64,000 nt of DNA from Chlamydiales bacterium (GTDB taxonomy: Bacteria > Chlamydiota > Chlamydiia > Chlamydiales > JAAKFR01), in the NCBI GenBank assembly GCA_024233495.1, contig JACKPM010000004.1, forward strand, positions 124,001-188,000. Reading direction: 5' to 3'. Shown here piece by piece: positions 36,543-45,506 of this stretch (position 1 is the first letter of the stretch; each line of letters begins with the position of its first letter). The notes beneath the pieces were generated by a model. It worked only from the letters and a program-made list of their open reading frames with translations. It had not been told where the DNA came from and did not search any database. The position numbers and the translations under genes were made by a program.

Positions 36543-38657
36543 CTATCGGATAAAAAGCATTTCATGATACTTAGGTAACGGCCAACAGTTATCATCCACG
36601 AGAAGCTCGAGCGTGTCGACATAACTGCGTAAGCTATTAAGAGCAGGGATCACCTCGTCTCGGGCAAAGCACGCCTGTGTTAAAAGATCGCCCTCACTTC
36701 TGTACGGCATGAGCATATCAAGGTGCTCAAGCGCCCCTTTTAACCCATCCATCTGCTCTTCGATTTGCTGCAAAAGAGAGTGGTCCACCTTGGGCGCATA
36801 TTCCAGTGCCTTGCCCAATCTCAATACATAAGAGAGAACACCTGGAAAAATTTGTGTGTGCACCATATCTGAAGCCATGCGCGCCTCAATGCCGATATGT
36901 GTCACATACTTCTCCAACATAATTTCCCGCCGCCCCTCAAGCTCACTCTTTGAGTAGACGCCAAACTCTTCAAAAAGAGCCTGAGTTTCTGGTTTCATAT
37001 AGGCATCTGATGCCGTCACAGTATCGAGCACGTTGGGCAGGCCACGCTTGCGCGCCTCTTCATGCCACTCAGCATTGTAGTTGTCCCCTTCGAAAACAAC
37101 AGGCCAAAATTCTCTTGCAGCTTGCCCCAACAGGCTCTGCAACTCAACTTCAAAGTCGCACGCTTTCTCCAAACGATCTGCAAATCCTTTGAGAGCTTGT
37201 GCAACTGCAGAGTTCAATACCGTGTTCGCCTTTCCAAGGTTGGCCATTGATCCCACTGCGCGGAACTCAAACTTATTACCTGTAAATGCAAAAGGACTCG
37301 TGCGGTTGCGGTCGCCTGAATGGCGCGAAATGTGTGGCAAATGTGCCACCCCAATTTGAAGCGTGCCCCCTCCTTTACTGCCCCGCTTCTCTCCCCGAAT
37401 CAGCTGCTCAAAAACATCCACCAGTTCTGAGCCTAAAAAGACACTAATAATCCCCGGAGGCGCCTCATGCATCCCTAGCCTGTGGTCATTGCTTGCAGAA
37501 GCCACAGCACACCGCAACATAGGAGCGTGGTTGTAGACTGCCTGTACTACCGCAGCACAAAAGAGCAAAAACTGCGCGTTATCACGAGGTGACTCACCTG
37601 GCTCCAGCAAGTTTCTTCCCGTATCGGTTGCCATTGACCAGTTGCTGTGTTTGCCCGAACCATTGATCCCTGCAAATGGCTTCTCATGCAAGAGGCACGC
37701 CATGCCGTGCCGATCCGCTACCTTGCATAAAAGCTCCATCAAAAGCATGTGCTGATCAGAGGCTAAGTTCGCACTTTGATAGTTCAAAGCAATCTCATAC
37801 TGCGCTGGCGCTACCTCGTTGTGACGCGTCTGCACCGGTACCCCGACACGCATCAATTCATACTCAATGTCGCTCATCACATTCAAAATGCGAGATGGTA
37901 TAACGCCAAAGTACTGATCTTCTAACTCTTGACCCTTTGGTGGACGCGCTCCAAAAAGCGTGCGGCCCGTTGTGATTAAATCGGGCCTCAAATGGTAGAA
38001 GTTTTTGTCGATAAGGAAGAACTCTTGCTCCCCTGCCAATGTGGGCGTGACACGCTCTGTCTCTTTATCCCCAAAAAGGCGCAAAATGCGCAATGCTTCA
38101 CGCCCCAGCGCATCCATCGAGCGAATAAGAGGCGTCTTCTTGTCGAGAGCCTCTCCTTTCCAGCTCAGAAACATCGTGGGAATCATCAAAGTGTTGTTGA
38201 AAATAAAAGCAGGACTGCTTGCATCCCAAGCTGTGTAGCCACGAGCTTCAAAGGTCGTGCGCAAACCACCATTGGGGAAGCTACTTGCATCGGGTTCACC
38301 CCGAATAAGCACCTCACCGTTAAAGCGGGCTATTGCGCCCCCCTCTTTGGAACGCCCAAAAAGGGAATCGTGCTTTTCAGCAGTTAAGTCGGTGAGTGGC
38401 TGAAACCAGTGACAAAAGTGTGTTGCCCCCCGACTCACTGCCCACTCTTTCATCTTGGCTGCTACTTTGTCTGCAATTTGGGCGTCGAGCTCTTTCCCGG
38501 AGCGAAGAGCCTCAAAAACTTCGGACTCCAAATACTCTTTTTGAACCGCCTCATCAAAACAATTTTCTCCGAAAAGCTCATTGATAGGGCGCTCTTGTTT
38601 AAACGGCTCAGATTTCCGTTGATCTATCCTTGCAATGGCTGCTTGCCTAGTATTCAT
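36543..38657 (-). CDS. glnN: Type III glutamine synthetase
   Basis: 704 residues, the length of GS-III and well above GS-I/II. Motifs: THFCHWFQPLTDLTAEKHDS, FNGEVLIRGEPDASSFPNGG, GEQEFFLIDKNFY, HNEVAPAQYEIA (glutamate/ATP site) and NGSGKHSNWSM. It makes glutamine from glutamate and ammonia with ATP, giving this chlamydia a nitrogen-assimilation step missing from Chlamydia trachomatis as far as I recall. Start ATG 38657. It stands alone; two small unrelated genes lie upstream on the same strand. No PII or ammonium transporter gene is nearby. Confidence 0.96.
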   Translation of the reverse strand: MNTRQAAIARIDQRKSEPFKQERPINELFGENCFDEAVQKEYLESEVFEALRSGKELDAQIADKVAAKMKEWAVSRGATHFCHWFQPLTDLTAEKHDSLFGRSKEGGAIARFNGEVLIRGEPDASSFPNGGLRTTFEARGYTAWDASSPAFIFNNTLMIPTMFLSWKGEALDKKTPLIRSMDALGREALRILRLFGDKETERVTPTLAGEQEFFLIDKNFYHLRPDLITTGRTLFGARPPKGQELEDQYFGVIPSRILNVMSDIEYELMRVGVPVQTRHNEVAPAQYEIALNYQSANLASDQHMLLMELLCKVADRHGMACLLHEKPFAGINGSGKHSNWSMATDTGRNLLEPGESPRDNAQFLLFCAAVVQAVYNHAPMLRCAVASASNDHRLGMHEAPPGIISVFLGSELVDVFEQLIRGEKRGSKGGGTLQIGVAHLPHISRHSGDRNRTSPFAFTGNKFEFRAVGSMANLGKANTVLNSAVAQALKGFADRLEKACDFEVELQSLLGQAAREFWPVVFEGDNYNAEWHEEARKRGLPNVLDTVTASDAYMKPETQALFEEFGVYSKSELEGRREIMLEKYVTHIGIEARMASDMVHTQIFPGVLSYVLRLGKALEYAPKVDHSLLQQIEEQMDGLKGALEHLDMLMPYRSEGDLLTQACFARDEVIPALNSLRSYVDTLELLVDDNCWPLPKYHEMLFIR

Positions 38658-38694
38658 GCAGCCAATCTAAAAGTTTTACCATTAACTGGCAAGG

Positions 38695-39066
38695 CTATTT
38701 AACTTGCAAAACAAGAGAAATGATGGCTGCAGGAATCTGTGGTCCAGTACCGGCTCTTGACACATCACAAAGGACAGTGCCACATGGAAAGCCTAAATTA
38801 TTTTTTCCGATGTGTGTATGGGTATCTGTAACGTTTTGTTTGCAATTTGTTCCATTTCCGAAATCGATCGTTACGTACTCACCCTTAGCCCCACGCAAGA
38901 TGAGCATACCGCTCATTACATAAGCCGCTTTTTCAGGAAACATCCAGTATGCGCCTGCCATCATAACGTTCACCCTCTCAGCCTCTTTTTGCCAACCTTC
39001 TAACTTTCTACGCGCCTCTTCATACTGCTCTTCCGTGAACCCAGTGACTAAACCTATTGCCGCCAT
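38695..39066 (-). CDS. Small hypothetical protein, paralogue of 39117-39455
   Basis: 123 residues, no known family. A helical N-terminus (TEEQYEEARRKLEGWQKEAERVN) is followed by short beta strands (SGMLILRGAKGEYVTIDFG) and ends PAAIISLVLQVK. The order and the ending resemble the neighbouring product PPAVVHLVLRLQ, so the two are probably diverged duplicates. The ATG has AGAGG 7 nt upstream. No signal peptide or membrane helix. It may be a cytosolic or secreted small beta-rich domain; nothing in the sequence tells the function. Confidence 0.6.
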   Translation of the reverse strand: MAAIGLVTGFTEEQYEEARRKLEGWQKEAERVNVMMAGAYWMFPEKAAYVMSGMLILRGAKGEYVTIDFGNGTNCKQNVTDTHTHIGKNNLGFPCGTVLCDVSRAGTGPQIPAAIISLVLQVK

Positions 39067-39116
39067 TTAAACCTCTTGTTTTTACGCAAAGATTTTAACT
39101 ATTAGCAACATGCAAA

Positions 39117-39455
39117 TCAACAGAAAATAGAAGAAGGCTTTTCATTTTGTAGCCTTAAGACAAGATGCACAACTGCAGGCGGCAGCGTATCTTGGTCGAA
39201 CCAGTTAAGAGCTGTGCCAGGAGTTAATTTTAAAGTGTTATACCCAATCACCAGTTCATTTTCCACAACCGCCAAAACAACCATCTCAGCGCCGTCGCGC
39301 AAAATGATCTCAGACGACTGAATAAGGACACCGTCGGGAAACAATTCATAGGGAGAGGAGATGATGCTATCGGTCTTCTGCATGGCGGCACGCCAGTCCA
39401 ATAACTTCTGAGCGGCAGTTCGACGCTCATGCGGAAAGGGCTGCTGAACATTCAT
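39117..39455 (-). CDS. Small hypothetical protein, paralogue of 38695-39066
   Basis: 112 residues from ATG 39455 (TAAGGGG directly before it); the frame is open to 39623 but that would cross the dapB promoter. Layout matches its neighbour: helix ERRTAAQKLLDWRAAMQKTD, strands GVLIQSSEIILRDG and AEMVVLAVVENELVIGYNTL, and the end PPAVVHLVLRLQ. A GTALNWFD segment parallels GTVLCDVS in the paralogue. Unknown function; the start is uncertain. Confidence 0.5.
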   Translation of the reverse strand: MNVQQPFPHERRTAAQKLLDWRAAMQKTDSIISSPYELFPDGVLIQSSEIILRDGAEMVVLAVVENELVIGYNTLKLTPGTALNWFDQDTLPPAVVHLVLRLQNEKPSSIFC

Positions 39456-39565
39456 CCCCTTACCAACAAACTGTAATTGCGAATAAACTCTCATAAAACA
39501 TTTTAGACTATGCCTTAACCAAGAATATATTGACACCCCTTTTAGAAGGCTATACGCTCCTTTGC

Positions 39566-40195
39566 ATGAAACTTGGGCTGATCGGCTATGGAAAGATGAA
39601 TAAGTTAGTGGAAAAATTTTCATCTGACACTATTGTGGAAATCACGCGCGACTATATAAAAGATTTTTCTGCCGATCTCTATATCGACTTTTCCAACGCT
39701 GCGTTAGTTGAGCAAAATGGCGTTGCATTGGCCGAAAGAGGAAAACGGCATGTGATTGGCACAACAGGATGGAAGAGTAATAAATTGCGCGCAGCTGTTG
39801 AGCGTCATGGCTCCGCTGCTCTTTATTCCCCTAATTTTTCTCTCGATGTCGCACGCTTTTTTTTGCTTTTGGAAGAGGCAAAAAAGCTCTTTGGGTTGCC
39901 GACCAAAGGGAGCGAGCAGCACCACAAATCAAAAGCAGATGCACCTTCTGGCACTGCAAAAAAAATCGAAGAGCTGTATGGTATTCGCTTCGATGCGTTG
40001 CGCACCGACGAGGTTTGCTTTAAACACACTGTAGAATGGGAAACGATTTCGATTACGCACGCGGCAAAAAACCGCGATGGCTATGCAAAGGGAGCTCTTG
40101 CTGCAGCGCACTGGCTAGCCGATAAAAGAGGATGGTACACACTCGATGATATGCTCAGGTCTCTACACACCGCTGATCACGCCTTTTCGCGATAA
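39566..40195 (+). CDS. dapB: 4-hydroxy-tetrahydrodipicolinate reductase
   Basis: 209 residues from ATG 39566, which begins the nucleotide-binding motif KLGLIGYGKMNK; the upstream in-frame ATG at 39530 adds nonfamily sequence. Short compared with the 240-270 of E. coli-type DapB. EQHHKSKADAPSGTAKKI carries the catalytic His and Lys and the substrate-binding SGT loop; VIGTTGWK is also visible. Second reduction step of the lysine/diaminopimelate pathway. First gene of an operon dapB-dapA-asd-dapL-nlpC, each overlapping the next. Confidence 0.93.
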   Translation: MKLGLIGYGKMNKLVEKFSSDTIVEITRDYIKDFSADLYIDFSNAALVEQNGVALAERGKRHVIGTTGWKSNKLRAAVERHGSAALYSPNFSLDVARFFLLLEEAKKLFGLPTKGSEQHHKSKADAPSGTAKKIEELYGIRFDALRTDEVCFKHTVEWETISITHAAKNRDGYAKGALAAAHWLADKRGWYTLDDMLRSLHTADHAFSR

Positions 40196-40970
40196 TAAGC
40201 TCGATGAGGAGGGGTTAAAGCAAAACATTGCGCGGCAAAAAGTGTGCGCAGGCATTGTCGCGCTTGGCACAACAGGCGAAACGCCGACGCTCACAGAAAA
40301 TGAGAAGACGCGCATTCTTGAGATTGCAAAAGAGAGTGGTCAGACGCTGATTGTTGGCTGTAGCCATAGCAGCACGGAGGCTCTCCTAGAACAAGTGCAG
40401 CACTATGAGATGGCGGATGCGCTTTTAGTTGCATCGCCTGCCTATAACAAGCCAACGCAGGAGGGGCTCTACCGCCACTTCTCTATGGTAGCAGAAAAAA
40501 GCCCTAAGCCGATTATCCTCTACAATATTCCTGGGCGGACAAGCGTAAACATTGAACCGGAGACGATTGCCCGCTTGAAGGATAAGGTGATTGGCATTAA
40601 GGAGTGCAACATCCTGCAAGCCCCTACCACGATTGCAACAGGCGTGCCCGTCCTAGCTGGCGATGACGCCTGGATCTTGCCACTTATTGCACTTGGTGCA
40701 AAGGGCGCAATTGCGGCTGGCGGCAACGTGGTGCCTGAGCAACTGAATGCTCTTGTCGAGCTCGCGCTTGACGGAGACTATGAGACTGCGCGTGAGATTC
40801 ACTTCAAGCTTCTTCCCCTTTTCAAAGCAGGCTCATGGGAGAGCAACCCCATTCCCTATAAAGGGATGATGGAGTTGATGGGACTCCCCTCCGGTGATCC
40901 CCGCATGCCTCTTCTCCCCTTTAGCGACAAGACAAGACTACAAAAGGTCCTATGCGCGTTGGACTCTTAG
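40146..40970 (+). CDS. dapA: 4-hydroxy-tetrahydrodipicolinate synthase
   Basis: 274 residues, TIM-barrel aldolase. Motifs: CSGLYTPLITPF, GTTGETPTLTENEK, YNIPGRTSVNIEPE (Tyr of the proton relay) and VIGIKECN with the Schiff-base Lys. Condenses pyruvate and aspartate semialdehyde. ATG 40146 lies 50 nt inside the end of dapB, with AGAGGATGG upstream, so the genes are translationally linked. Its end overlaps asd by 19 nt. Confidence 0.95.
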   Translation: MICSGLYTPLITPFRDNKLDEEGLKQNIARQKVCAGIVALGTTGETPTLTENEKTRILEIAKESGQTLIVGCSHSSTEALLEQVQHYEMADALLVASPAYNKPTQEGLYRHFSMVAEKSPKPIILYNIPGRTSVNIEPETIARLKDKVIGIKECNILQAPTTIATGVPVLAGDDAWILPLIALGAKGAIAAGGNVVPEQLNALVELALDGDYETAREIHFKLLPLFKAGSWESNPIPYKGMMELMGLPSGDPRMPLLPFSDKTRLQKVLCALDS

Positions 40971-41878
40971 GTAGATCTGGCCAAATCGCCCAAAAGTATT
41001 TGGAGCTGCTCAAACACCACCCGTGGTTTGAGCTCACCTTTGTGGCGTCGCGTGATGGTGAGCAACTCGGCACGCTTCCCGATTGCGCACTCCTATTTTC
41101 TGCCCTTCCAGGCAAGGTGGCGGAAAAGTGGGAGCCCTACTACGTTGAGCATGGCTACACCGTAATCTCAAGCGCTTCTTACTGCCGCCTCAATCCAAAA
41201 GTTCCACTCGTGATTCCTGAGCTCAATGCGCACTTGCTTAAAGGGCATACTGGCTTGATTGCCAAACCAAACTGCTCGCTGCAGTCATATGTCCTTCCTC
41301 TTGGTTTTTTGCATCAACACTTCGGCATAGAGAAGGTGCATGTTACGACTTTGCAAGCAATTAGTGGCGCTGGTGCAAATCGAAACAACCCCGCCTTCAT
41401 TGAAAATGTGGTGCCTTATATTCAAGGGGAAGAGGAGAAGTGTGAACAAGAGCCGCTCAAGATTCTGGGAAATGACATCGTTATCTCTGCTCACTGCAAC
41501 CGCGTCTTTGTGCAAGAGGGCCATCTCGCTAATGTCTCCGTCTCTTTTCGTAAAAAACCTTCCCGAGACGAAATCCTGAAGGTTTGGAATGAGGCGCCCT
41601 CTCTTGATCTCCCTTCAGCTCCCCGTCCGCTTTTTCGCTATTTTGAGCAAGAAGACCGCCCACAGCCGAGATATGATCTCGACCCTATGCAAATCTCTAT
41701 TGGAAGGCTACGCCCCTGCCCCCTTCTTGATTGGCGCTTTAGCGCCCTTTCCCACAACACAATGCGAGGAGGCGCTGGAGGCGGCGTCCTCATCGGTGAG
41801 GTCATTTACCATGAAACGCAATCCAAACTTCGACAATCTACCCAAGAACTACCTCTTCCAGAAGATGCAGGAGTATGA
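40952..41878 (+). CDS. asd: Aspartate-semialdehyde dehydrogenase
   Basis: 308 residues, short for the ~330-370 usual length. RVGLLGRSGQIAQKYLELL (NADP-binding, with GRSGQIA for GATG.VG), LIAKPNCSLQSYVLPL (catalytic Cys), SGAGANRN, and SAHCNRVFVQEGHL (His region). Supplies the semialdehyde that DapA uses. No aspartokinase (lysC) is present in this operon, unlike the asd-lysC-dapA order I recall for Chlamydia. Ends within dapL (68-nt overlap). Confidence 0.93.
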   Translation: MRVGLLGRSGQIAQKYLELLKHHPWFELTFVASRDGEQLGTLPDCALLFSALPGKVAEKWEPYYVEHGYTVISSASYCRLNPKVPLVIPELNAHLLKGHTGLIAKPNCSLQSYVLPLGFLHQHFGIEKVHVTTLQAISGAGANRNNPAFIENVVPYIQGEEEKCEQEPLKILGNDIVISAHCNRVFVQEGHLANVSVSFRKKPSRDEILKVWNEAPSLDLPSAPRPLFRYFEQEDRPQPRYDLDPMQISIGRLRPCPLLDWRFSALSHNTMRGGAGGGVLIGEVIYHETQSKLRQSTQELPLPEDAGV

Positions 41879-42950
41879 GAGGGAACTTAACCTCTCGATC
41901 GGTGATACCACTCATCCTCTCCCACAAGAAGTAGTCGAAGCAATGGCGCAAAAGGCGCTCTCCCTTGCCACCGATAAGTACACAGGATATGGGTGTGGAC
42001 AAGGCGATCTTCAGCTGCGCCGCGCCCTCGCAAAAAAATACAACATTGAGCCTGATGAAGTTTTCATTTCTGATGGAGCGAAGTGCGATCTTGGCCGCTT
42101 GCAGCTCCTCTTTGGACGCAACGTAACAATCGCCGTGCAAGATCCTGCCTACCCCGTCTACATTGACACAAGCGCTCTTGTGGGACAGCAAAAGGTGATT
42201 AAACTGCCATGCACATTTGAAAACGGTTTTTTCCCCGAATTGCAAAAAGCCGACATCTTCTACTTCTGCTCGCCACACAACCCCACAGGCTACGCCGCCA
42301 CACACGACGAGCTGGAAAGGCTTGTGCACTTCGCCAAAAAACATAAAGCCCTTATTGTCTATGACTCAGCCTATGCAGACTTCATTCAAGACGACCGTCC
42401 CCGCTCCATTTTTGAGATAGAAGGCGCAGATGAGGTGGCGATTGAGGTGGGCAGCTTTTCGAAGAGCGCAGGTTTTGCAGGGGTGCGCCTTGGGTGGAGT
42501 GTCATACCGAAAAAACTCACCTACGAAGATGGACGCCCCCTTCATCCTGACTGGCTCCGCATTATCTCCACCTTTTTTAATGCTGCCTCTAATATTGCAC
42601 AAGCAGGCGGTTTAGCAGCGCTGAATGCCCCTTCTGCCATTCCCTACTACCAGGAAAATGCACGCCTTTTAAAAGAGGCGCTTTCAGTGCCGCATGTGGG
42701 TGGGGACAACTCCCCTTACATCTGGGCCTTTTTTGGAGACAGAACCTTTGAAGATGTGCTAGAAAAAACGGGAGTGCTTGGCGTGCCGGGAGCAGGCTTT
42801 GGCCCAAGCGGGAAGGGGTTTCTCCGCTTTAGCGCTCTAGCTAAAAGAGAAACTGTAGAAGAAGCTGCAAGGAGACTTCATGAGTATTGCCGTACCTATT
42901 GCCGATTTGAGGAGAACACCCGAGCACTTGCCTCAGAACTTCTCACATGA
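41811..42950 (+). CDS. dapL: LL-diaminopimelate aminotransferase
   Basis: 379 residues. The ATG at 41811 (GGTGAGG upstream) gives the family N-terminus NPNFDNLPKNYLFQ; the frame is open ~220 nt further upstream inside asd. PLP enzyme of fold type I: FISDGAKCDLGRLQ, VQDPAYPVYIDTSALVG, PHNPTGYAATHDE, YDSAYADFIQD, and VGSFSKSAGFAGVRLGW with the PLP-binding Lys. It makes LL-DAP in one step, the route shared by plants and chlamydiae and replacing DapD/C/E. Located in the operon rather than apart. Confidence 0.95.
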   Translation: MKRNPNFDNLPKNYLFQKMQEYERELNLSIGDTTHPLPQEVVEAMAQKALSLATDKYTGYGCGQGDLQLRRALAKKYNIEPDEVFISDGAKCDLGRLQLLFGRNVTIAVQDPAYPVYIDTSALVGQQKVIKLPCTFENGFFPELQKADIFYFCSPHNPTGYAATHDELERLVHFAKKHKALIVYDSAYADFIQDDRPRSIFEIEGADEVAIEVGSFSKSAGFAGVRLGWSVIPKKLTYEDGRPLHPDWLRIISTFFNAASNIAQAGGLAALNAPSAIPYYQENARLLKEALSVPHVGGDNSPYIWAFFGDRTFEDVLEKTGVLGVPGAGFGPSGKGFLRFSALAKRETVEEAARRLHEYCRTYCRFEENTRALASELLT

Positions 42951-43566
42951 TGACAGAAGAGAGACACAACTCCTTTTTGGAGAACATGTTGAGATCATCG
43001 AACAAAAGAATGAATGGCTTTATGTTTACGCAATTGAACAAGATTATCACGGCTGGATTCACGCATCTGAATATACAGATAGGGTGATCAAGGCGACGCA
43101 TGTTGTCTGCTCAGAACACAAACGCTTTCTTTTTGGCACCTATCTAGACAAGCCGATTGGACGCCCCATTCCACGCAAGGCAAGTCGCGAGCAGATTGTT
43201 GCGGATGCTCTTCACTTTCTCAACCGCCCCTACTTGTGGGGAGGGCGGGGGCATAACGTCGACTGCTCAGGCCTTATCAACCTTGTCTACCGCGCTCAAG
43301 GGATGCAGATACCGCGCGATAGTGGCCCTCAATGCGCTTTTGCAAAAAAGACCCAAAAGCTGCTGCCTGCAGACCTCATCTATTTAGGGGAGCCAGTCAC
43401 CCACGTCATCATGAAAGTAGACGATAAACGCTTTATCGAAGCGCCTGAGACAGGAAAGTGTGTGCGCCTTCTCACTTGGGGGAAAGATATTTGGGAAGAG
43501 GAAGGGCTTCTCTGCTATCGAGATCGAGAAAAAAAATACAAGCAACACTATAGAACCTTGCTCTAA
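42880..43566 (+). CDS. NlpC/P60 peptidoglycan endopeptidase with SH3-like domain
   Basis: 228 residues. N-terminal bacterial SH3-like region (ADLRRTPEHLPQN...LLFGEHVEIIEQKNEWLYVYA, ~1-75), then the NlpC/P60 catalytic domain: RPYLWGGRGHNVDCSGLINLVY (Cys129), PVTHVIMKVDDKRFIEAPETG (His175). It cleaves a bond involving DAP in peptide stems. No signal peptide, so it would act inside the cell or be exported otherwise. ATG 42880 follows AAGGAG and overlaps dapL by 71 nt; the operon therefore couples making DAP with a hydrolase for it. Related to the enzyme recalled as CT127 in C. trachomatis. Confidence 0.9.
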   Translation: MSIAVPIADLRRTPEHLPQNFSHDDRRETQLLFGEHVEIIEQKNEWLYVYAIEQDYHGWIHASEYTDRVIKATHVVCSEHKRFLFGTYLDKPIGRPIPRKASREQIVADALHFLNRPYLWGGRGHNVDCSGLINLVYRAQGMQIPRDSGPQCAFAKKTQKLLPADLIYLGEPVTHVIMKVDDKRFIEAPETGKCVRLLTWGKDIWEEEGLLCYRDREKKYKQHYRTLL

Positions 43567-43615
43567 ATTTACTTTGCGCATACTATCTTTGCAAAAACTT
43601 AAAAAGTACAACCGC

Positions 43616-44359
43616 ATGGCTACTTCCCCTCCATTTTTTAATTCATGTTGCGCAGGGTGTTACAAACCTGGAGACATACATTTTGACTTCAGTAAAAAAA
43701 GTGCACAACGAGCTCTAAGTCCTGTCACTTGCATATGCCAAGCAATCTTGTGCAAAACTCCTTCTTGCAGCCAGACGCATGCACCAAGATGCTCGAAGAC
43801 AATTTGCATCTTTCCTGAAAGGCATGTTATGCGAGCAGTTGAAGCGCACTTTAGAAACCAAGATAAGAACGATATCCAACATTTCGCCAAAATGCACTAC
43901 GTGATTGTTACCTATGACCGAAAAGGAAATACTACAGTGCATGAGATGGATAACCTTAAATTGAACCCACACGCAAGACCAACCCCTCCTCTCCCACATC
44001 ACATGTCTAACGTTGCTGCACAAGCATGTTTCGAGGCTCTATATTTATTAAAATATATCTTGCAAGAGACTCAAGGAGAGCGTCTAATTGTTTTTGTGGC
44101 TCCGAAAGGAGAAAAGAAAGATAAAGATATAGCAAGCGGCGCTACCTGGAAACAGACTAATGAAGAACCTCCTACTTATTTTGAAGGTCAGCCAGGATAT
44201 AGAGCAAGCGCTTTCTTTAAAATACACATTTACAACCCTACGCCATCGGATGCAGTTGAAAAGGCTGCCAGGGATACCATCAATTCTTTAGCCACAATCA
44301 TGGCTTGCGCAGCCACTAAGGCTGGGATCAAAGATGCTCTTCAGAAAGGGGTATCGTAA
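43616..44359 (+). CDS. Hypothetical protein with cysteine-rich N-terminus
   Basis: 247 residues from ATG 43616; the frame is open upstream into nlpC, but that part has no coding character of its own. The first 90 residues hold about ten Cys, including SCCAGC, CICQAILC and RCSKTICIF. The remainder is a mixed alpha/beta region (YVIVTYDRKGNTTVHEMDNLKLN, GERLIVFVAPKGEKKDKD, FFKIHIYNP) with two C-terminal helices (about 210-245). No family recognised. The 3' end overlaps the convergent histidine kinase gene by 32 nt. A weak ribosome-binding site makes the start uncertain. Confidence 0.5.
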   Translation: MATSPPFFNSCCAGCYKPGDIHFDFSKKSAQRALSPVTCICQAILCKTPSCSQTHAPRCSKTICIFPERHVMRAVEAHFRNQDKNDIQHFAKMHYVIVTYDRKGNTTVHEMDNLKLNPHARPTPPLPHHMSNVAAQACFEALYLLKYILQETQGERLIVFVAPKGEKKDKDIASGATWKQTNEEPPTYFEGQPGYRASAFFKIHIYNPTPSDAVEKAARDTINSLATIMACAATKAGIKDALQKGVS

Positions 44360-45506
44360 ACCAAAAAGTTGTACCTTGCCCTCTATGAGAATCCGCACCA
44401 ATCTCACCACCATGCAGTTCGACAATTTGCTTCGCGATGCTTAAGCCAAGTCCAGAAGATGAGGAGCCACTACTCCCTGCAAAGGGGACAAAGAGCTTAT
44501 CCATTTTTTCGGGGGCAATTCCAGGGCCAAAGTCTTTTACTTCTAGTTTCACCGCATTCCCCTCCAGATATGAGGTCATAAGAAGACGCTTTCCATCTCG
44601 CGCATATTTATACGCATTAGAGATGAAGTTATCAATGACTTGCACAATGCGCGTGCGATCAAGGCTTACATTGGGCAGTGTCTCATCGAGAGAGAGCTCA
44701 ACACTCATCTCCCGACTAGTCAACATCCCCCCCATCAAGTGGAGCGACTCGTTCACACACGCATTAAGACTCATCTCCTTTCTGACGAGCTCTAGTTTTT
44801 TCTCCTCAATCTGAGAATAGAGCAAAAATTCATCCACAATTTTAAGCATACGCCGTGAGTTTTGTGTACAGGCATCGATTACGCGGTGAATCTCATGTGG
44901 ATCGTCTTTCAAGATGGAGAGATAACCTAAAATGGCAGTAAGAGGATTGCGCAGCTCATGATTCAGGAGGTGAATCAATCCTCGATCCCGTTCTCGCTGC
45001 TTCTTAAGCTGCCGCATCGAAAGACGCAGTTTCAGCAGAGCCACAACCTGCTCTCCTAGTCCTTTTAAAGCCGTCAGCTGATCATCTGTTAACTCCCGAG
45101 GATGGTCATCAAGAACACAGAGAGTCCCCACCCTGTTCCCCTCTCCCATATCAAGAGGATAGCCCGCATAAAATTTCACATTGGGGGGCCCCTGAACAAG
45201 AGGATTGTCCTGAAAACGCTTATCCTTTTGAGAATCTGAGACATAGAAAATATCGCTCTGCAAAATCGCGTGAGAGCAAAAGGAGACATCGCGTGGCGTC
45301 TCCCGAACATCAATTCCCACCTTGGACTTGAACCACTGCCGCTCTTTATCCAGGAGGGAAATCATCGCAATTGGCGTTTGACAGAGCACTGAGGCGATCT
45401 TTGCTAAATTATCAAATAGAGGATCTTCCTCCGTATCAAGAATTTCCAATTCTTCTAGCAGCGCTTGGCGCTCTTCTTCATTGGAAGGAAAATCTGCAAC
45501 TTTCAT
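44328..45506 (-). CDS. GAF-domain sensor histidine kinase
   Basis: 392 residues, no membrane segment. GAF domain (~25-165, VLCQTPIAMISLLDKERQWFKS, VGTLCVLDDHPREL); HisKA with LNHELRNPLTAILGYL (His183); N box VIDNFISNAYKYA; G1 VKDFGPGIAPEKMD; G2 SGLGLSIAKQIVE. It should autophosphorylate in response to a cytoplasmic signal. No response regulator lies nearby. The ATG overlaps the TAA of the sigma-28 gene (TAATG), so the two are made together, suggesting the kinase controls events linked to sigma-28; that link is inference. Overlaps the convergent gene by 32 nt. Confidence 0.93.
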   Translation of the reverse strand: MKVADFPSNEEERQALLEELEILDTEEDPLFDNLAKIASVLCQTPIAMISLLDKERQWFKSKVGIDVRETPRDVSFCSHAILQSDIFYVSDSQKDKRFQDNPLVQGPPNVKFYAGYPLDMGEGNRVGTLCVLDDHPRELTDDQLTALKGLGEQVVALLKLRLSMRQLKKQRERDRGLIHLLNHELRNPLTAILGYLSILKDDPHEIHRVIDACTQNSRRMLKIVDEFLLYSQIEEKKLELVRKEMSLNACVNESLHLMGGMLTSREMSVELSLDETLPNVSLDRTRIVQVIDNFISNAYKYARDGKRLLMTSYLEGNAVKLEVKDFGPGIAPEKMDKLFVPFAGSSGSSSSGLGLSIAKQIVELHGGEIGADSHRGQGTTFWFTIPLSEEHL

